Below are positions 1 to 9,398 of a stretch of 64,000 nt of DNA, in pieces. The notes under the pieces were generated by a model. That model was not told the DNA's origin. It did not search any database and was given only the letters and a program-made list of their open reading frames with translations. The stretch is taken from positions 558,001-622,000 of the forward strand of contig CAWCJL010000002.1 in the NCBI GenBank assembly GCA_963795775.1, read 5' to 3'. Within the stretch, counting starts at the first letter, position 1. Each line of letters starts with the position of its first letter. This stretch comes from CAWCJL01 sp963795775. GTDB lineage: Bacteria > Acidobacteriota > Terriglobia > Terriglobales > Acidobacteriaceae. The translations under genes were made by a program, and so were the position numbers.

Positions 1-1
1 G

Positions 2-2293
2 GCCGAGTTCGACAAGCTCGGCTACGGACGCATCGAGATCCTCACCAAGCCGGGCACGGACAAGGTGCACGGCCAGGTGGAAGCCAGCGGAAACTCATCG
101 AGCTTCAACACCCGCAACCCGTTCCTCAAGACAGAGCCCAGCTACTACTCTTACTTTCTGAACGGCTCCGTCGGCGGATCGTTCACCAAGAAGACTTCGT
201 GGTTTGTTTCCACCTTTGCCCGCAAGGTGGAGAACGTGAACGTGGTGAATGCCTTTCTGCCCAGTGGCACGCAGCCTCCGGGCACGAGCGACGGCACCGC
301 GACCAACTTCACCGAGGGGGTGCTCAACCCCAGCTCGCGCATCAGCATCCGGCCCCGCTTCGATCTGCAGCTTACCCCCACGAACACGCTCACCATCGGC
401 TACCAGTGGAACCGCGAGAGTTCTACCGCGGACGGCGTGGGCCAGTTGGATCTCGCGTCGCAGGCGTACGACACGCATAGCATCGAGAACACGATCCAGT
501 TCAGCGACTCGCAGGTATTCGGTGCGCACCTGGTGAATGACACGCGCTTCCGGTACCGCCGCAACAACGACAGCCAGGTGGCAGAGAACCTGACGCCCAC
601 CGTTTCCGTGCAAGGCTACTTCACCGGAGGCGGCAGCAATTCCGGTGTTGTGCGGACCATTGGCGATCAGTTTGAGTTACAGAATTACTCCACCGGCTCC
701 TACGGAAAGCATGCGCTCCGCTTCGGCGTGCGGCTGCGCGCTGACCGGGTGACGGATAACTCCACCTCCGGCTCCAACGGCTATTACATCTTTTCCGGGC
801 TGCAGAATTATCTGAACAACCAGCCAAAGCAGTACACGGTAACGAAGATCGCGAATCCCATCGCACGCTCCACACTGTTCGACGCCGGCCTGTTCTACCA
901 GGACGACTGGAAGGTGAAACCCAACTTCACTTTCAGCTACGGGCTGCGGTTCGAATCGCAGAACCGCATTCGCGACCATGCGGACTGGGGTCCGCGTATC
1001 GAGCTCTCTTACGCACTTGGTCCGGTGAATGGGAAGAAGCCCGCGAAAACGGTGATCCGCGCCGGCTATGGATGGTTCTACCAGCGCTTTTCCAACGATT
1101 ACGTACTCACCGCCATTCACGGGAATGGCTTCAACCAGACGCAGTACGTCTTCCAGAATCCCAACTTCTACCCCAACGGCCCCACAGCAGCCGACTTCGC
1201 GGCCGACACGCAGTCGGCCCCTACCACCTACAGCCTCGGCCCACGCCTGCGCGCGGCGCGCGACATGCAGGCGGCGGTCGGCGTCGATCGCACTATTACC
1301 AAATCTGTCACTGCGAACCTTACATATCTCTATAGCCGCGGCATCCACCAGTATCTGAGCGACAACATCAACGCGCCGCTTCCTGGGCAGTACGATCCCC
1401 TCACGGGTAAAGTGCTCTCACGCCCCCTGGGGGGCAACAACAACATCTACCAGTTCCAGTCCGGCGGCGTGTACAACCAGCAACAGCTCATCGCGACGGT
1501 CAACGCCCGCGCCAAACGCGTGACGCTCTTCGGCTTCTATGTCCTGAACTTCGCGAAGAGCGACACCCAGGGCGCGACTTACTTCCCTTCCGTGCAGACG
1601 GACCCGGGGCTCGACTACGGCCGCTCGTCGTTCGATGTTCGCAACCGCATGGTGCTGGGCGGCAACACCGTGCTGCCGTACAACTTCACGCTCTCGCCCT
1701 TTCTCGTCGCAAACTCCGGCGAGCCATTCAATATCACCATCGGCGACGACCTGAACGGTGATAACCAGTTCAATGACCGGCCCTCCTACGGACGCCCCAC
1801 TGACCCTTATGCCATCCAGACCAAGTACGGGCTGCTGAATCCGCTGCCCAGCGCGGGTGAAGCACGCATTCCCTATGGCCTGGGCGATGGCCCGGCGAAC
1901 TTCAGCATGAACCTGCGGGTGGGCAAGACGTTCGGCATTGGCCCCAAGGTGGAGCGTGGCGGCCACGGCCCGGGCGGCGGTGGCGGTGGCGGGCGCACCG
2001 GTCCGCGCGGCGGCCTAGGTCCGGGAGGACTGAGCGGGGGCGGCAATAACGGCCCGGGCCGCCTCGATACTGCTGTACCGCGCAAGTACAACCTCACCTT
2101 TGTCGCGTTTGGCCGCAACATCTTCAACATGGTGAACCTGGCCCAGCCCAACCCGGTGCTGGCCAGCGGCTCGGTCGCGACCGGTTTCCGGCCCAACGAG
2201 ACCTTCAACCAGTCGCTCGCGCTGGCCGGGGGTTTCTTCTCCCGCTCCTCCGCGAACCGCTCGATTGACTTGCAGGTCAACTTCAACTTCTAA
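2..2293 (+). CDS. TonB-dependent receptor, Oar-like (3' part, truncated by window start)
   Basis: The reading frame is open from base 2, so the gene begins outside the window; the 763 codons present cover the end of the plug and the whole outer-membrane beta-barrel. The first visible residues (RIEILTKPGTDKVHG) look like the end of a plug domain. The barrel shows alternating aromatic strands, Asn/Gly-rich loops and a C-terminus ending in Phe (LQVNFNF), as expected for BAM-inserted barrels. Such receptors import large ligands in a TonB-driven way; the substrate cannot be told. Odd: a Gly/Pro/Arg-rich low-complexity loop lies near base 1950-2065 in a late strand-connecting segment. Stop is followed closely by a hairpin shared with the convergent neighbour. 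Confidence 0.85.
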   Translation, partial: AEFDKLGYGRIEILTKPGTDKVHGQVEASGNSSSFNTRNPFLKTEPSYYSYFLNGSVGGSFTKKTSWFVSTFARKVENVNVVNAFLPSGTQPPGTSDGTATNFTEGVLNPSSRISIRPRFDLQLTPTNTLTIGYQWNRESSTADGVGQLDLASQAYDTHSIENTIQFSDSQVFGAHLVNDTRFRYRRNNDSQVAENLTPTVSVQGYFTGGGSNSGVVRTIGDQFELQNYSTGSYGKHALRFGVRLRADRVTDNSTSGSNGYYIFSGLQNYLNNQPKQYTVTKIANPIARSTLFDAGLFYQDDWKVKPNFTFSYGLRFESQNRIRDHADWGPRIELSYALGPVNGKKPAKTVIRAGYGWFYQRFSNDYVLTAIHGNGFNQTQYVFQNPNFYPNGPTAADFAADTQSAPTTYSLGPRLRAARDMQAAVGVDRTITKSVTANLTYLYSRGIHQYLSDNINAPLPGQYDPLTGKVLSRPLGGNNNIYQFQSGGVYNQQQLIATVNARAKRVTLFGFYVLNFAKSDTQGATYFPSVQTDPGLDYGRSSFDVRNRMVLGGNTVLPYNFTLSPFLVANSGEPFNITIGDDLNGDNQFNDRPSYGRPTDPYAIQTKYGLLNPLPSAGEARIPYGLGDGPANFSMNLRVGKTFGIGPKVERGGHGPGGGGGGGRTGPRGGLGPGGLSGGGNNGPGRLDTAVPRKYNLTFVAFGRNIFNMVNLAQPNPVLASGSVATGFRPNETFNQSLALAGGFFSRSSANRSIDLQVNFNF

Positions 2294-2301
2294 GCAGAAG
2301 C

Positions 2302-2347
2302 GGCACTGTCTTCCCATGCGCCCGTAAGTGGGCCGGAAGACAGTGCC
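2302..2347. terminator. Bidirectional hairpin between convergent genes
   Basis: Perfect 13-bp inverted repeat (2302-2314 with 2335-2347, GGCACTGTCTTCC and its complement) with an additional GCCC/GGGC inner pairing. It fills almost the entire gap between the receptor stop (2293) and the racemase-like stop (2349), so it probably ends transcription from both sides. No long T run is present. Confidence 0.6.
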
Positions 2348-2348
2348 G

Positions 2349-3059
2349 TCATCGCTTTCCCGCTGGCTCACTCCGCATGGCACGTACCAGCGCCCGGACA
2401 TGCACGGCGGCGCAATCCAGGTGCGGGAAATGGGTGTTGGTTTCATTGAAGACCAGCGCCAAGTCCGTGCCGGCCAGCAGAATGGCTTCCGCGCCGTCGC
2501 GCTCGATGAGAGTGTGCGCCAGCGCGGTCAAGCCGTCGTGCTGCTGGTCTGTACCTACGCCGTCGAGCGCCATCTGCATATATGCCTTGTGCACATAGTC
2601 CAGCTCGCCGGGCGCCAGGCGCACCAGTTCCACATCCTGCAGACTGCCGAAGATCCCCGTTTCCATGGTGAAGCGGGTCCCAAAGATCGCCACCCGCCGC
2701 AGGCCGCGCGCCTGGACTTCTGCATGGATCACATCAAGCAGGTTGACGATGGGCAGCGGAGAGATGGGCAGAAGCTCCGCGATACCGAAGTGCGTGGTGA
2801 CCGAAGGAATGGCGGCCAGTTCCGCGCCGCCAGCCTGCAACTGCTCCAGAAACCCGGCGAGATACTCCGCCAGCTCACGCCGTCGCCCGGCTCGCACGTC
2901 GGCCAGCACGCGCCGTACGTCCGCATGGACGATGAGCAAACGCGGCGAGCCGCCGCCCCGTTCCCATTGGCTGACCAACTCGCGGTAGTAGTAGACCGTC
3001 GCTCCTACCGCGAGTCCGCCGACCAAGCCGAGGCAGCGCCCATATGCTGCGTCGCTCAC
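2349..3059 (-). CDS. Asp/Glu racemase-superfamily protein lacking both catalytic cysteines
   Basis: A 236-residue protein. The N-terminal LGLVGGLAVGATVYYYREL matches the start of the Asp/Glu racemase (YgeA/RacD-like) fold, as do IFGTRFTMETG and the C-terminal half. I chose the GTG at 3059 because it overlaps the stop of the upstream gene (TAGTG) and has GGAG six bases upstream; an in-frame start at 3098 lies inside the upstream gene. In this family one Cys precedes the TNTxH-like motif and the other sits in GCTE. Here the first reads PSVTTH (Pro at about 85) and the second AGTD (Gly at about 197), so the two-cysteine proton-transfer chemistry looks impossible. It may be a non-racemase ligand binder, hydrolase or lyase. 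Its coupling to a glutaminase-like gene suggests glutamine/glutamate metabolism. Confidence 0.8.
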   Translation of the reverse strand: MSDAAYGRCLGLVGGLAVGATVYYYRELVSQWERGGGSPRLLIVHADVRRVLADVRAGRRRELAEYLAGFLEQLQAGGAELAAIPSVTTHFGIAELLPISPLPIVNLLDVIHAEVQARGLRRVAIFGTRFTMETGIFGSLQDVELVRLAPGELDYVHKAYMQMALDGVGTDQQHDGLTALAHTLIERDGAEAILLAGTDLALVFNETNTHFPHLDCAAVHVRALVRAMRSEPAGKR

Positions 3060-5146
3060 TACTTCTCCTGCTGCGGTGCTAGTGCTGCCGCGCGCCATTT
3101 CTGTGTGAGCTGCTTGTCGGACAGTGCCTTAATGAACACACCGCCCACGACGCTGCGCGCCTGGAAGCCGACCTGCTTGCCGGTCTTGGTGTCATACCAA
3201 TCGGTGAGGGGAACGCGGCTGGGCGTCTCGTCGATCCACTTGTAGATGGGATCGACGAGCGCGCTGAACTGCTTCGGATCGGAGGTGAGCGTGGCGGTCC
3301 AGAGAGACCAGTCGAGCTTGGTGTAATCCGCGCGGCTGTCCAGCGGCAGGCCATACCGATTGATCTTCGTCATGTAATAGCTCATCTCGGTCTGGCGCAC
3401 GCTCGCCGGGAAGAGGTTGTAATCCAGGATCCTGTCCCACACGAGGTTATACTTCTGGCTCCACGTGCCGGGGCTGTTGAAGGCGAGCTTGTAATGGTCG
3501 CCCTCGGCGGCCATGCTCACCCACTTCCCCGCCATACCTTTCGCCACAGTGTCGTATTGCCTGGCAACGTCCTGTTTGCCGACCAGGTGCGCGAGATCAG
3601 CGTAGGCAGCCAGCGCGTCGATCGCCTTGATGGACAGGTTCGCGTTGTGCGCGACGTGTCCAGCGAAGTCGTCTGTGGTCAATTGCTTCTCCGGATCGAG
3701 TCCCTTTTCCTTCAGATACGCAGCCCACTGCGTGAGCTGTGGCCAGTAGTTCTGGGCAAGGTGCGCGTCGCCCTCGGCGCGCGCGAGCGCGTCTACCAGG
3801 ATGAGCATGTTGCCGCTCTCCTCTACGGGCATCTGGTCTTCTTCCGTCTCTTCACCGCCGCCGTACACCTGCCCGTTTGCGAGCGGGTATTGGCCGAGAT
3901 CATGCGGCGCAAAGGGGAAACGCCAGCGCGGCAGCGCGGCGTATTCCAGGACGGGCAGGAGCTGCGCTTCCAGCAGCTTCGGCTGGAAGAAAAGAAAGAT
4001 GGGCGATGACGGATAGAGTATATCCACTGTGTCAATACAACCGTTCGAGAAGTTCTCCTTGGGGAAGAACATCGGATCGCCCTTCACGTCGGCCGCCAGC
4101 TCATGCGCGGCCAGCGTCTGGCGATAGGCCAGGATGGCAATCGCTGCATAGTGTTCCCCACCGACGCGCGTCAGGTCGGCCGTGAGGTCCGTGTCAAAGG
4201 TCTTGCCGCGCGCCTCCAGTGACGGGTACTGCTCCTCCGCGGTGTCGAGCATTTTCTCGACCGGCATCTTGTTCCGCTGCCAATAGGGCCGCAGGTTGCG
4301 ATTCAGATACTGGATGGCGTAGCCCTCGGTATAGGAGACCAGCAGGTGGCGGGAGACCGGCTCTGCCGCGACCGCGCCAAAGTCGAGCTCCGCGTCCAGA
4401 TGCGGACCGCCGCGCTCCGCCGGCTCCGGCATACCCATCGTGTCGCTCACCGGCAGCTTGCCGGATTCCGCAAATGCTTCGGCTGCTTGCGGCGCAATTG
4501 CCATAGTTGACGCTTCGTTTTTCGGAACGGCGAGATGGAAGTAGCCCCAGTCGATCCGGAGATCGTCCCCCGAACGATTCAGAATCCTCTGGTCCCGCGA
4601 GCCGACCGACAGCACGTCCAGCAGCGACGTCTGGTTGCGCGACGACACCACCTGCTCGCTGCGGTCATTGACCGCGATCACCGGATCCACATCGAGCAGT
4701 ATCGCAACCTGGTGCGTACCCCTATCGGTCGCCTGCGCGGTCCACGTCAGGTAGGTGACCGGGCGCGACAACACGTCCAGGTCGCTCATCATCGCCGGCG
4801 TGTAGAAGGTGAACTCCAGCTTGACGCCCTTTCCGCGGAACTCGTACCGCGTGTGCGTCGGCGTAATCGAGCTGGCCGTCTGCTGCATGGCAGGAATCTT
4901 TTCTGGATGCTTCCCCATGAAGCGAAAGGCCTCGCCATCAATGCGCGCAAGGCCGATAAGCGGTTGCGGCTTCCCTGTCCAGTGTGTCGTATCGGAATCC
5001 GTGAGGTTGTCCGTAGTGGACCAGACGCTGAAATAGGGGTTGTGCGCGATGAGCGGGGTTGCCGGCGCACGCTCCTGCGCGCTGGCCAACCCCACCGTGA
5101 GCACCAGGGCCAGAAAACAAGCCAGCCGATACGTGACAGCCTTCAT
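3059..5146 (-). CDS. Secreted glutaminase-like protein (DUF4965/DUF5127/DUF1793 family)
   Basis: A 695-residue protein with a Sec signal peptide (hydrophobic core LACFLALVLTVGLASA, cleavage near AQE). The segment from PLIAHNPYFSVWST and the later LYPSSPIFLFFQP, WRFPFAPHDLGQYP and NMLILVDALARAEGD stretches match the family that includes fungal glutaminase A (GtaA): an N-terminal beta-domain and an all-alpha six-hairpin-like C-terminal domain. Family members are extracytoplasmic; L-glutamine hydrolysis is known for fungal enzymes, less clear for bacterial ones. AAGGAG lies seven to eight bases before ATG. The TAG stop overlaps the GTG of the racemase-like gene by one base, indicating translational coupling. 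Confidence 0.85.
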   Translation of the reverse strand: MKAVTYRLACFLALVLTVGLASAQERAPATPLIAHNPYFSVWSTTDNLTDSDTTHWTGKPQPLIGLARIDGEAFRFMGKHPEKIPAMQQTASSITPTHTRYEFRGKGVKLEFTFYTPAMMSDLDVLSRPVTYLTWTAQATDRGTHQVAILLDVDPVIAVNDRSEQVVSSRNQTSLLDVLSVGSRDQRILNRSGDDLRIDWGYFHLAVPKNEASTMAIAPQAAEAFAESGKLPVSDTMGMPEPAERGGPHLDAELDFGAVAAEPVSRHLLVSYTEGYAIQYLNRNLRPYWQRNKMPVEKMLDTAEEQYPSLEARGKTFDTDLTADLTRVGGEHYAAIAILAYRQTLAAHELAADVKGDPMFFPKENFSNGCIDTVDILYPSSPIFLFFQPKLLEAQLLPVLEYAALPRWRFPFAPHDLGQYPLANGQVYGGGEETEEDQMPVEESGNMLILVDALARAEGDAHLAQNYWPQLTQWAAYLKEKGLDPEKQLTTDDFAGHVAHNANLSIKAIDALAAYADLAHLVGKQDVARQYDTVAKGMAGKWVSMAAEGDHYKLAFNSPGTWSQKYNLVWDRILDYNLFPASVRQTEMSYYMTKINRYGLPLDSRADYTKLDWSLWTATLTSDPKQFSALVDPIYKWIDETPSRVPLTDWYDTKTGKQVGFQARSVVGGVFIKALSDKQLTQKWRAAALAPQQEK

Positions 5147-5352
5147 CCGATTTTCTCCTTAAGAACACGCCGGGCTGGCGACGATTCTAAAAGATGCATC
5201 GAGCTTTCTGCAGAATGGGCTTGCGCGGCGAGCTCCGCACCTGGCGCATTGCCACGCGCTAGCTCTGGCCGGCCTGGGCCGCGTTGACATGCCCACTGCC
5301 CCGGCCTACACTTCCCCCCGTCCCCCGCATACCCCGTAACAGAAAGGTCAAC

Positions 5353-6519
5353 ATGGTTCGCCTTCTGGTCCTTGCACTCGCCGCTGCTGTGGGCGGTGGC
5401 GTCCTCGCCTCGTCCGCTCCGGCTGAAACCTATCACTGGCCCACCCTCACTCCCCAGAACAGCGGCACCACGAACAGACTCCAGGCCATCAGCCCGGTGA
5501 ATGACCGCGTCGTCTGGGCCAGCGGCATCAACGGCACCTTCGCCCGGACCACGGATGGCGGCGCGCATTGGACCTCTGCTGTCGTGCCCGGTGCTGAAGC
5601 GCTGCAGTTCCGTGACGTGCAGGGCGTGAGCGACCAGGTCGCCTACCTCATGTCGATCGGGAACAACCCGACAGACTTCCGCATTTACAAGACCCAAGAC
5701 GGCGGCAAGACCTGGACGATGCAGTTTCAGAACCAGAATCCCAAGGCCTTCTATGACTGCTTCGCGTTCTGGACGCCGAACCGCGGCATCGCCGTAAGCG
5801 ATTCCGTGAACGGCTACTTCCCGGATATCAAGACCGTCAATGGCGGCCAGAGCTGGTATGACATCGGCGCGAATCTGCCCAAGGCAGCGCCCGGCGAGGC
5901 CCAGTTCGCGGCCAGCGGCACCTGTGTCGCCACCCAGGGCGGCCATCGCGCATGGATCGGCACCGGCGGCTCCAAATACGCACACATCTTCGCCACCAAT
6001 GACGGCGGCAATACCTGGACCCGCAACTACGTCCCCACGGTCCAGGGCACGGCAAGCTCCGGCGTCTTCAGCGTCGCTTTTCGCGATGCATGGCATGGTA
6101 TTGAAGGATCCGGCGATCTCGTCGGCTCGCCCATCGTGCCGTATCAGCAGAACATCGCTCGCTCCTGCGACGGCGGCAAGACCTGGCAGCTCACGAAGGG
6201 CACGCCATTTACCGGTGCGGTGTATGGGGTCGCCTACGCCCGGTACCAGCAGGGTCTCCTGAGCGATAGCGCGGCAGAAGCCAAGCCGGACCTGAGCGGC
6301 GAACGGCCGCCCACCAGTTGCAGCCATGACCCCAGCGATCCGCAGCAATGGCGCACCTTCGTGGCCACCGGCCCCGCCGGCGCTGCCTGGACCTCGACGG
6401 AAGGCCGCACCTGGCACCTCTTTCCCGGCGTAACCAACTACTGGGCCGTCGCCTTTGCCACCCCCCACGCCGGCTGGCTTGTGGGCACCAATGGCCGCAT
6501 CCTGAAAATCAGCTTCTAA
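5353..6519 (+). CDS. Secreted Asp-box/YCF48-like beta-propeller protein
   Basis: A 388-residue secreted protein. The ATG at 5353 was chosen over an upstream one because it is preceded by AGAAAGGT and starts a clear signal peptide (MVRLLVLALAAAVGGG, cleavage after APA). About six repeats carry the Asp-box/BNR signature: TTDGGAHW, TQDGGKTW, TVNGGQSW, TNDGGNTW, SCDGGKTW and STEGRTWH, spaced as blades of a propeller like YCF48 or sialidase folds. No sialidase arginine triad or catalytic residues are evident, so it is probably a binding or scaffold protein, though annotated relatives are often called glycosyl hydrolases. It is transcribed divergently from the glutaminase-like gene. Confidence 0.8.
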   Translation: MVRLLVLALAAAVGGGVLASSAPAETYHWPTLTPQNSGTTNRLQAISPVNDRVVWASGINGTFARTTDGGAHWTSAVVPGAEALQFRDVQGVSDQVAYLMSIGNNPTDFRIYKTQDGGKTWTMQFQNQNPKAFYDCFAFWTPNRGIAVSDSVNGYFPDIKTVNGGQSWYDIGANLPKAAPGEAQFAASGTCVATQGGHRAWIGTGGSKYAHIFATNDGGNTWTRNYVPTVQGTASSGVFSVAFRDAWHGIEGSGDLVGSPIVPYQQNIARSCDGGKTWQLTKGTPFTGAVYGVAYARYQQGLLSDSAAEAKPDLSGERPPTSCSHDPSDPQQWRTFVATGPAGAAWTSTEGRTWHLFPGVTNYWAVAFATPHAGWLVGTNGRILKISF

Positions 6520-6523
6520 ACCA

Positions 6524-6567
6524 CTCCCTGGCCGGGGCGGAGCGAACGTTCCACCGCGGCCAGGGAG
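6524..6567. terminator. Hairpin between convergent propeller and alr genes
   Basis: A 10-bp perfect inverted repeat, CTCCCTGGCC at 6524-6533 and GGCCAGGGAG at 6558-6567, located just after the stop at 6519 and before the convergent alr stop at 6604. There is no U tract, so efficiency as an intrinsic terminator is uncertain. Confidence 0.45.
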
Positions 6568-6603
6568 GCAAATCAAGCGCGGGAATGGGAACGTACCCGC
6601 GAG

Positions 6604-7770
6604 CTATCCCACTGCTACCCGAGGCACACGCGCTCCAATCGCACATAGCACCTCGTACGCGATGGTGCCTGTGAGCTTCGCCAGATCGTCGGCCGTGATC
6701 GCTTCGCCGGCCTGGCGGCCAAGCAGCACCACCTCGTCCCCGATCTCAGCCTCCGGAACATCCGTCACGTCCACCATCGTCTGATCCATCGTGACCCGGC
6801 CGGCCACCGGCACGCGCCGCCCGCGCACCAGCACCTCTCCGCGGTTCGAAAGCAGCCGGTTGTAGCCGTCGGCATAGCCCACGGGCAGCAGTGCGATCCG
6901 GGTCCGTCGCTTCGCCACAAAGGTCGCGTTGTAGCTCACGGCTTCTCCGGCCTCCAGCGTGCGCAGGGCCGTCACCTGCGTCTTCCACGCCAGCACCGGT
7001 TCCAGCCCTTCGCGTTGCGCATGCACTCCGTACCCGTAGAGCGCAATACCCGGGCGCAACAGCAGCCGCGCTCCGTGCGTCCAGGCGATGCGCTGCAGCG
7101 GCTCTGCCTGCTCCGGATCGAACAGCGTGGTGGAGTTGCCGCAGTGCACTATCGGCAACGCGGCGACGCTCCGGCGAATGTGCGCCACGGCCGACGCAAA
7201 CCGCTCCATTTGCTGCCCGGTCTGGGGCGAAGCCGTATCTTCCGGTGAGGCGAAGTGCGTCATCACGCCTTCCAGGTGCAGCAGCGACCCGGGGCCGAAT
7301 TGCTGGGCGATGGCGTCTTGCGTCGCGGCATCGTCCCAGCGCACGCCCTGGCGCGCCATCCCGGTATCTACTTCAAGATGGGCGCTGTAGCTGTCGCGCC
7401 CTCGCCTCTCCACTGCGAGATGGAGCCAGCGTGCCTGCTCGGGAGACGACAGCACTGGCGTAAGGCCGTGCTCGACGGCAGTATCCGCTTCCCCGCGATA
7501 GAGCCCGGAAAGCACCAGCATTCGCTCCGGACCGGAGTCCATCAACGGCAGCGCCTCTTCCACCGAGGTCACGGCGAACCACCCGGCGCCCGCTCCCTGT
7601 AGCCAACTGAGGCACTGCGCGGCTCCGTGCCCGTACGCGTTCGCCTTCACCACGCACACCAGTTCGGCGTCGATGGCATGGGCGCGCCGGTGCAATACGG
7701 CATGATTGTGGAGCAGCGCGCGGCGCGATATCTCAACCCATACCGGCCGCGATGGGCGGGAGAGTGGCAT
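6604..7770 (-). CDS. alr: Alanine racemase
   Basis: A 388-residue fold-type III PLP enzyme that interconverts L- and D-alanine for peptidoglycan. The PLP lysine lies in VVKANAYGHG (Lys42). The other conserved pieces are HLEVDTGMARQG, HCGNSTT, RPGIALYG, the catalytic-tyrosine stretch SYNATF and LLPVGYADGYNR, and the substrate loop GRVTMDQTMVDVTD. Length is normal for the family. Its ATG overlaps the dnaB stop by one base (TGATG), so the two are translationally coupled and share one transcript. Confidence 0.97.
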   Translation of the reverse strand: MPLSRPSRPVWVEISRRALLHNHAVLHRRAHAIDAELVCVVKANAYGHGAAQCLSWLQGAGAGWFAVTSVEEALPLMDSGPERMLVLSGLYRGEADTAVEHGLTPVLSSPEQARWLHLAVERRGRDSYSAHLEVDTGMARQGVRWDDAATQDAIAQQFGPGSLLHLEGVMTHFASPEDTASPQTGQQMERFASAVAHIRRSVAALPIVHCGNSTTLFDPEQAEPLQRIAWTHGARLLLRPGIALYGYGVHAQREGLEPVLAWKTQVTALRTLEAGEAVSYNATFVAKRRTRIALLPVGYADGYNRLLSNRGEVLVRGRRVPVAGRVTMDQTMVDVTDVPEAEIGDEVVLLGRQAGEAITADDLAKLTGTIAYEVLCAIGARVPRVAVG

Positions 7771-9167
7771 CAGTACGCGTCGGAGTCGGCGCTGTGCGCC
7801 AGGTTTTCAAAGCGCGTGTACTCGTTGAGATAGGCGAGGTGGACGGAGCCCGTTGGGCCGTTACGCTGCTTGGCAATGATGATTTCGGCCTTGCCCTTGG
7901 AGTCGGGATCTTCTTCCCCGTTCTCGTCCTTGTTGTAGTAGCTTTCGCGGTGGATGAAGGCGACCACGTCCGCGTCCTGCTCGATCGAGCCGGATTCGCG
8001 GAGATCGGAGAGCATGGGCTTCTTGTCGCCGCCGCGCTGCTCCGACGCACGGCTGAGCTGTGAAAGCGCAATGACCGGCACGCGCATTTCCTTGGCGAGG
8101 GCTTTCAGTCCGCGCGAGATGGCGGAGACCTCCTGCGTGCGGTTCTCGTGCTTCTTCCCCCCGCCCTGCACACTGGCCGTCATCAGTTGCAGGTAGTCCA
8201 CCACGATGAGATCGAGCGCGCCGGCCTGCTGCCGCAAGCGTCGCGCCTTGGCGCGCATCTCTGTCAGCGAGATACCCGGCGTGTCATCGATGAACAGCCG
8301 CGATTCGGTGAGCTTTTCTGAAGCAGCGATCAGCTTCTCCTGGTCGTCGCGGCCGATGAAGCCGGTCTGGATCTTCTTCATGTTCACGAATGCCTGGGAA
8401 GCGAGCATGCGTCGCAGCAGCGATTCCTTCGACATCTCGAGCGAGAAGACGCCGACCACCTTGCCGTCGTTCACGGCTGCGTTCTGCGCAATGTTGATGG
8501 CCCAGGCCGTTTTTCCCATGCTGGGGCGCGCCGCAATGATGATCAGTTCGGCCGGCTGCAGGCCGCTGGTCATGGAATCGAAGTCCTTGTAGTGAGTAGC
8601 GAGTCCGGTGACGTCGCGCTTCAGCTTCCAGATGGCGTCGATCGTGCCGAAGTGGTCACGCACGATCTCGGGGATTCCCGAGAAGCCGCGGGTGATGCCG
8701 CGCTCCGAGACTTCGAGCAGCGCGGACTCGGCGGCGTTGAGGACCTCGAGGGCATCTTCGCTCTGGTCCGACGCCTGGGTCACCGCGGTGTTGCAGATGC
8801 CGATCAACTGCCGAAGCAGCGACTTGTCCTTGACGATGCGGACGTATTCTTCGATGGAGAGCCGCCGGGGCAGCCCTTCTGTGAGCGACGCGATATACGC
8901 GACGCCGCCGACGGACTCGACCTCCTTGCGGCGCGCCAGTTCTTCCACCAGCGTGACGATGTCCACGGCCCGGCCGTTGTCGATCAGGTCGGCCATGCGG
9001 CCGAAAATGCGGCGGTGCGAATCGAGCGAGAAGTCGTCCGCATGGATCTTCTCGGCGGCCTCGTTGTAGTGGCCGTTGTCGAGCAGGATGGCGCCCAAAA
9101 TTGAGCGCTCGGCGTCGGGGCTCGCGGGAAGCCCGCGGTCAAGCATCAGGTCGGGAGTGGTGGCCAT
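7770..9167 (-). CDS. dnaB: Replicative DNA helicase DnaB
   Basis: A 465-residue hexameric RecA-fold helicase of the replication fork. The helical N-domain (from PDAERSILGAILLDN to about residue 150) contacts primase. The motor domain has Walker A ARPSMGKTAWAIN, the FSLEMSKESLLRRML stretch, Walker B IVVDYLQLM and ALSQLSRASEQR. GGGAGA lies upstream of the ATG. No intein is present. The gene is uninterrupted and precedes alr with a one-base overlap, an arrangement seen in several Acidobacteria-type genomes. Confidence 0.98.
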   Translation of the reverse strand: MATTPDLMLDRGLPASPDAERSILGAILLDNGHYNEAAEKIHADDFSLDSHRRIFGRMADLIDNGRAVDIVTLVEELARRKEVESVGGVAYIASLTEGLPRRLSIEEYVRIVKDKSLLRQLIGICNTAVTQASDQSEDALEVLNAAESALLEVSERGITRGFSGIPEIVRDHFGTIDAIWKLKRDVTGLATHYKDFDSMTSGLQPAELIIIAARPSMGKTAWAINIAQNAAVNDGKVVGVFSLEMSKESLLRRMLASQAFVNMKKIQTGFIGRDDQEKLIAASEKLTESRLFIDDTPGISLTEMRAKARRLRQQAGALDLIVVDYLQLMTASVQGGGKKHENRTQEVSAISRGLKALAKEMRVPVIALSQLSRASEQRGGDKKPMLSDLRESGSIEQDADVVAFIHRESYYNKDENGEEDPDSKGKAEIIIAKQRNGPTGSVHLAYLNEYTRFENLAHSADSDAY

Positions 9168-9398
9168 GAGGTGTCTCCCTGTGAGTGTAGGAAAACTGAT
9201 TCAGTGGGAAAGTGGGTTGATATGTGAATCCTAAGGCAAAAGCCGGACGGCTGCACGGTCATTGCATGCCCAACGCGACAGCGCCCTTTATCATGAGGGC
9301 ACCTCTCCATCTGGATGAGGGCGCGCACCGGAGGGAGCGGACAGTAATCAGCGAACGGGCAAGGGACTAGCTACTTGTGCACGTTCGCCTGACGCGTG
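9168..9398. other. Intergenic region upstream of dnaB
   Basis: No gene is seen here. The stretch must carry the dnaB-alr promoter, but I do not recognise a convincing sigma70 consensus pair. The remainder of the gap to mnmG is occupied by an inverted repeat described separately. Confidence 0.5.

Noticed and set aside
5143..6576. 477-codon minus-strand open frame
   Set aside because: Antisense to the Asp-box propeller, which has clear repeats and a signal peptide.
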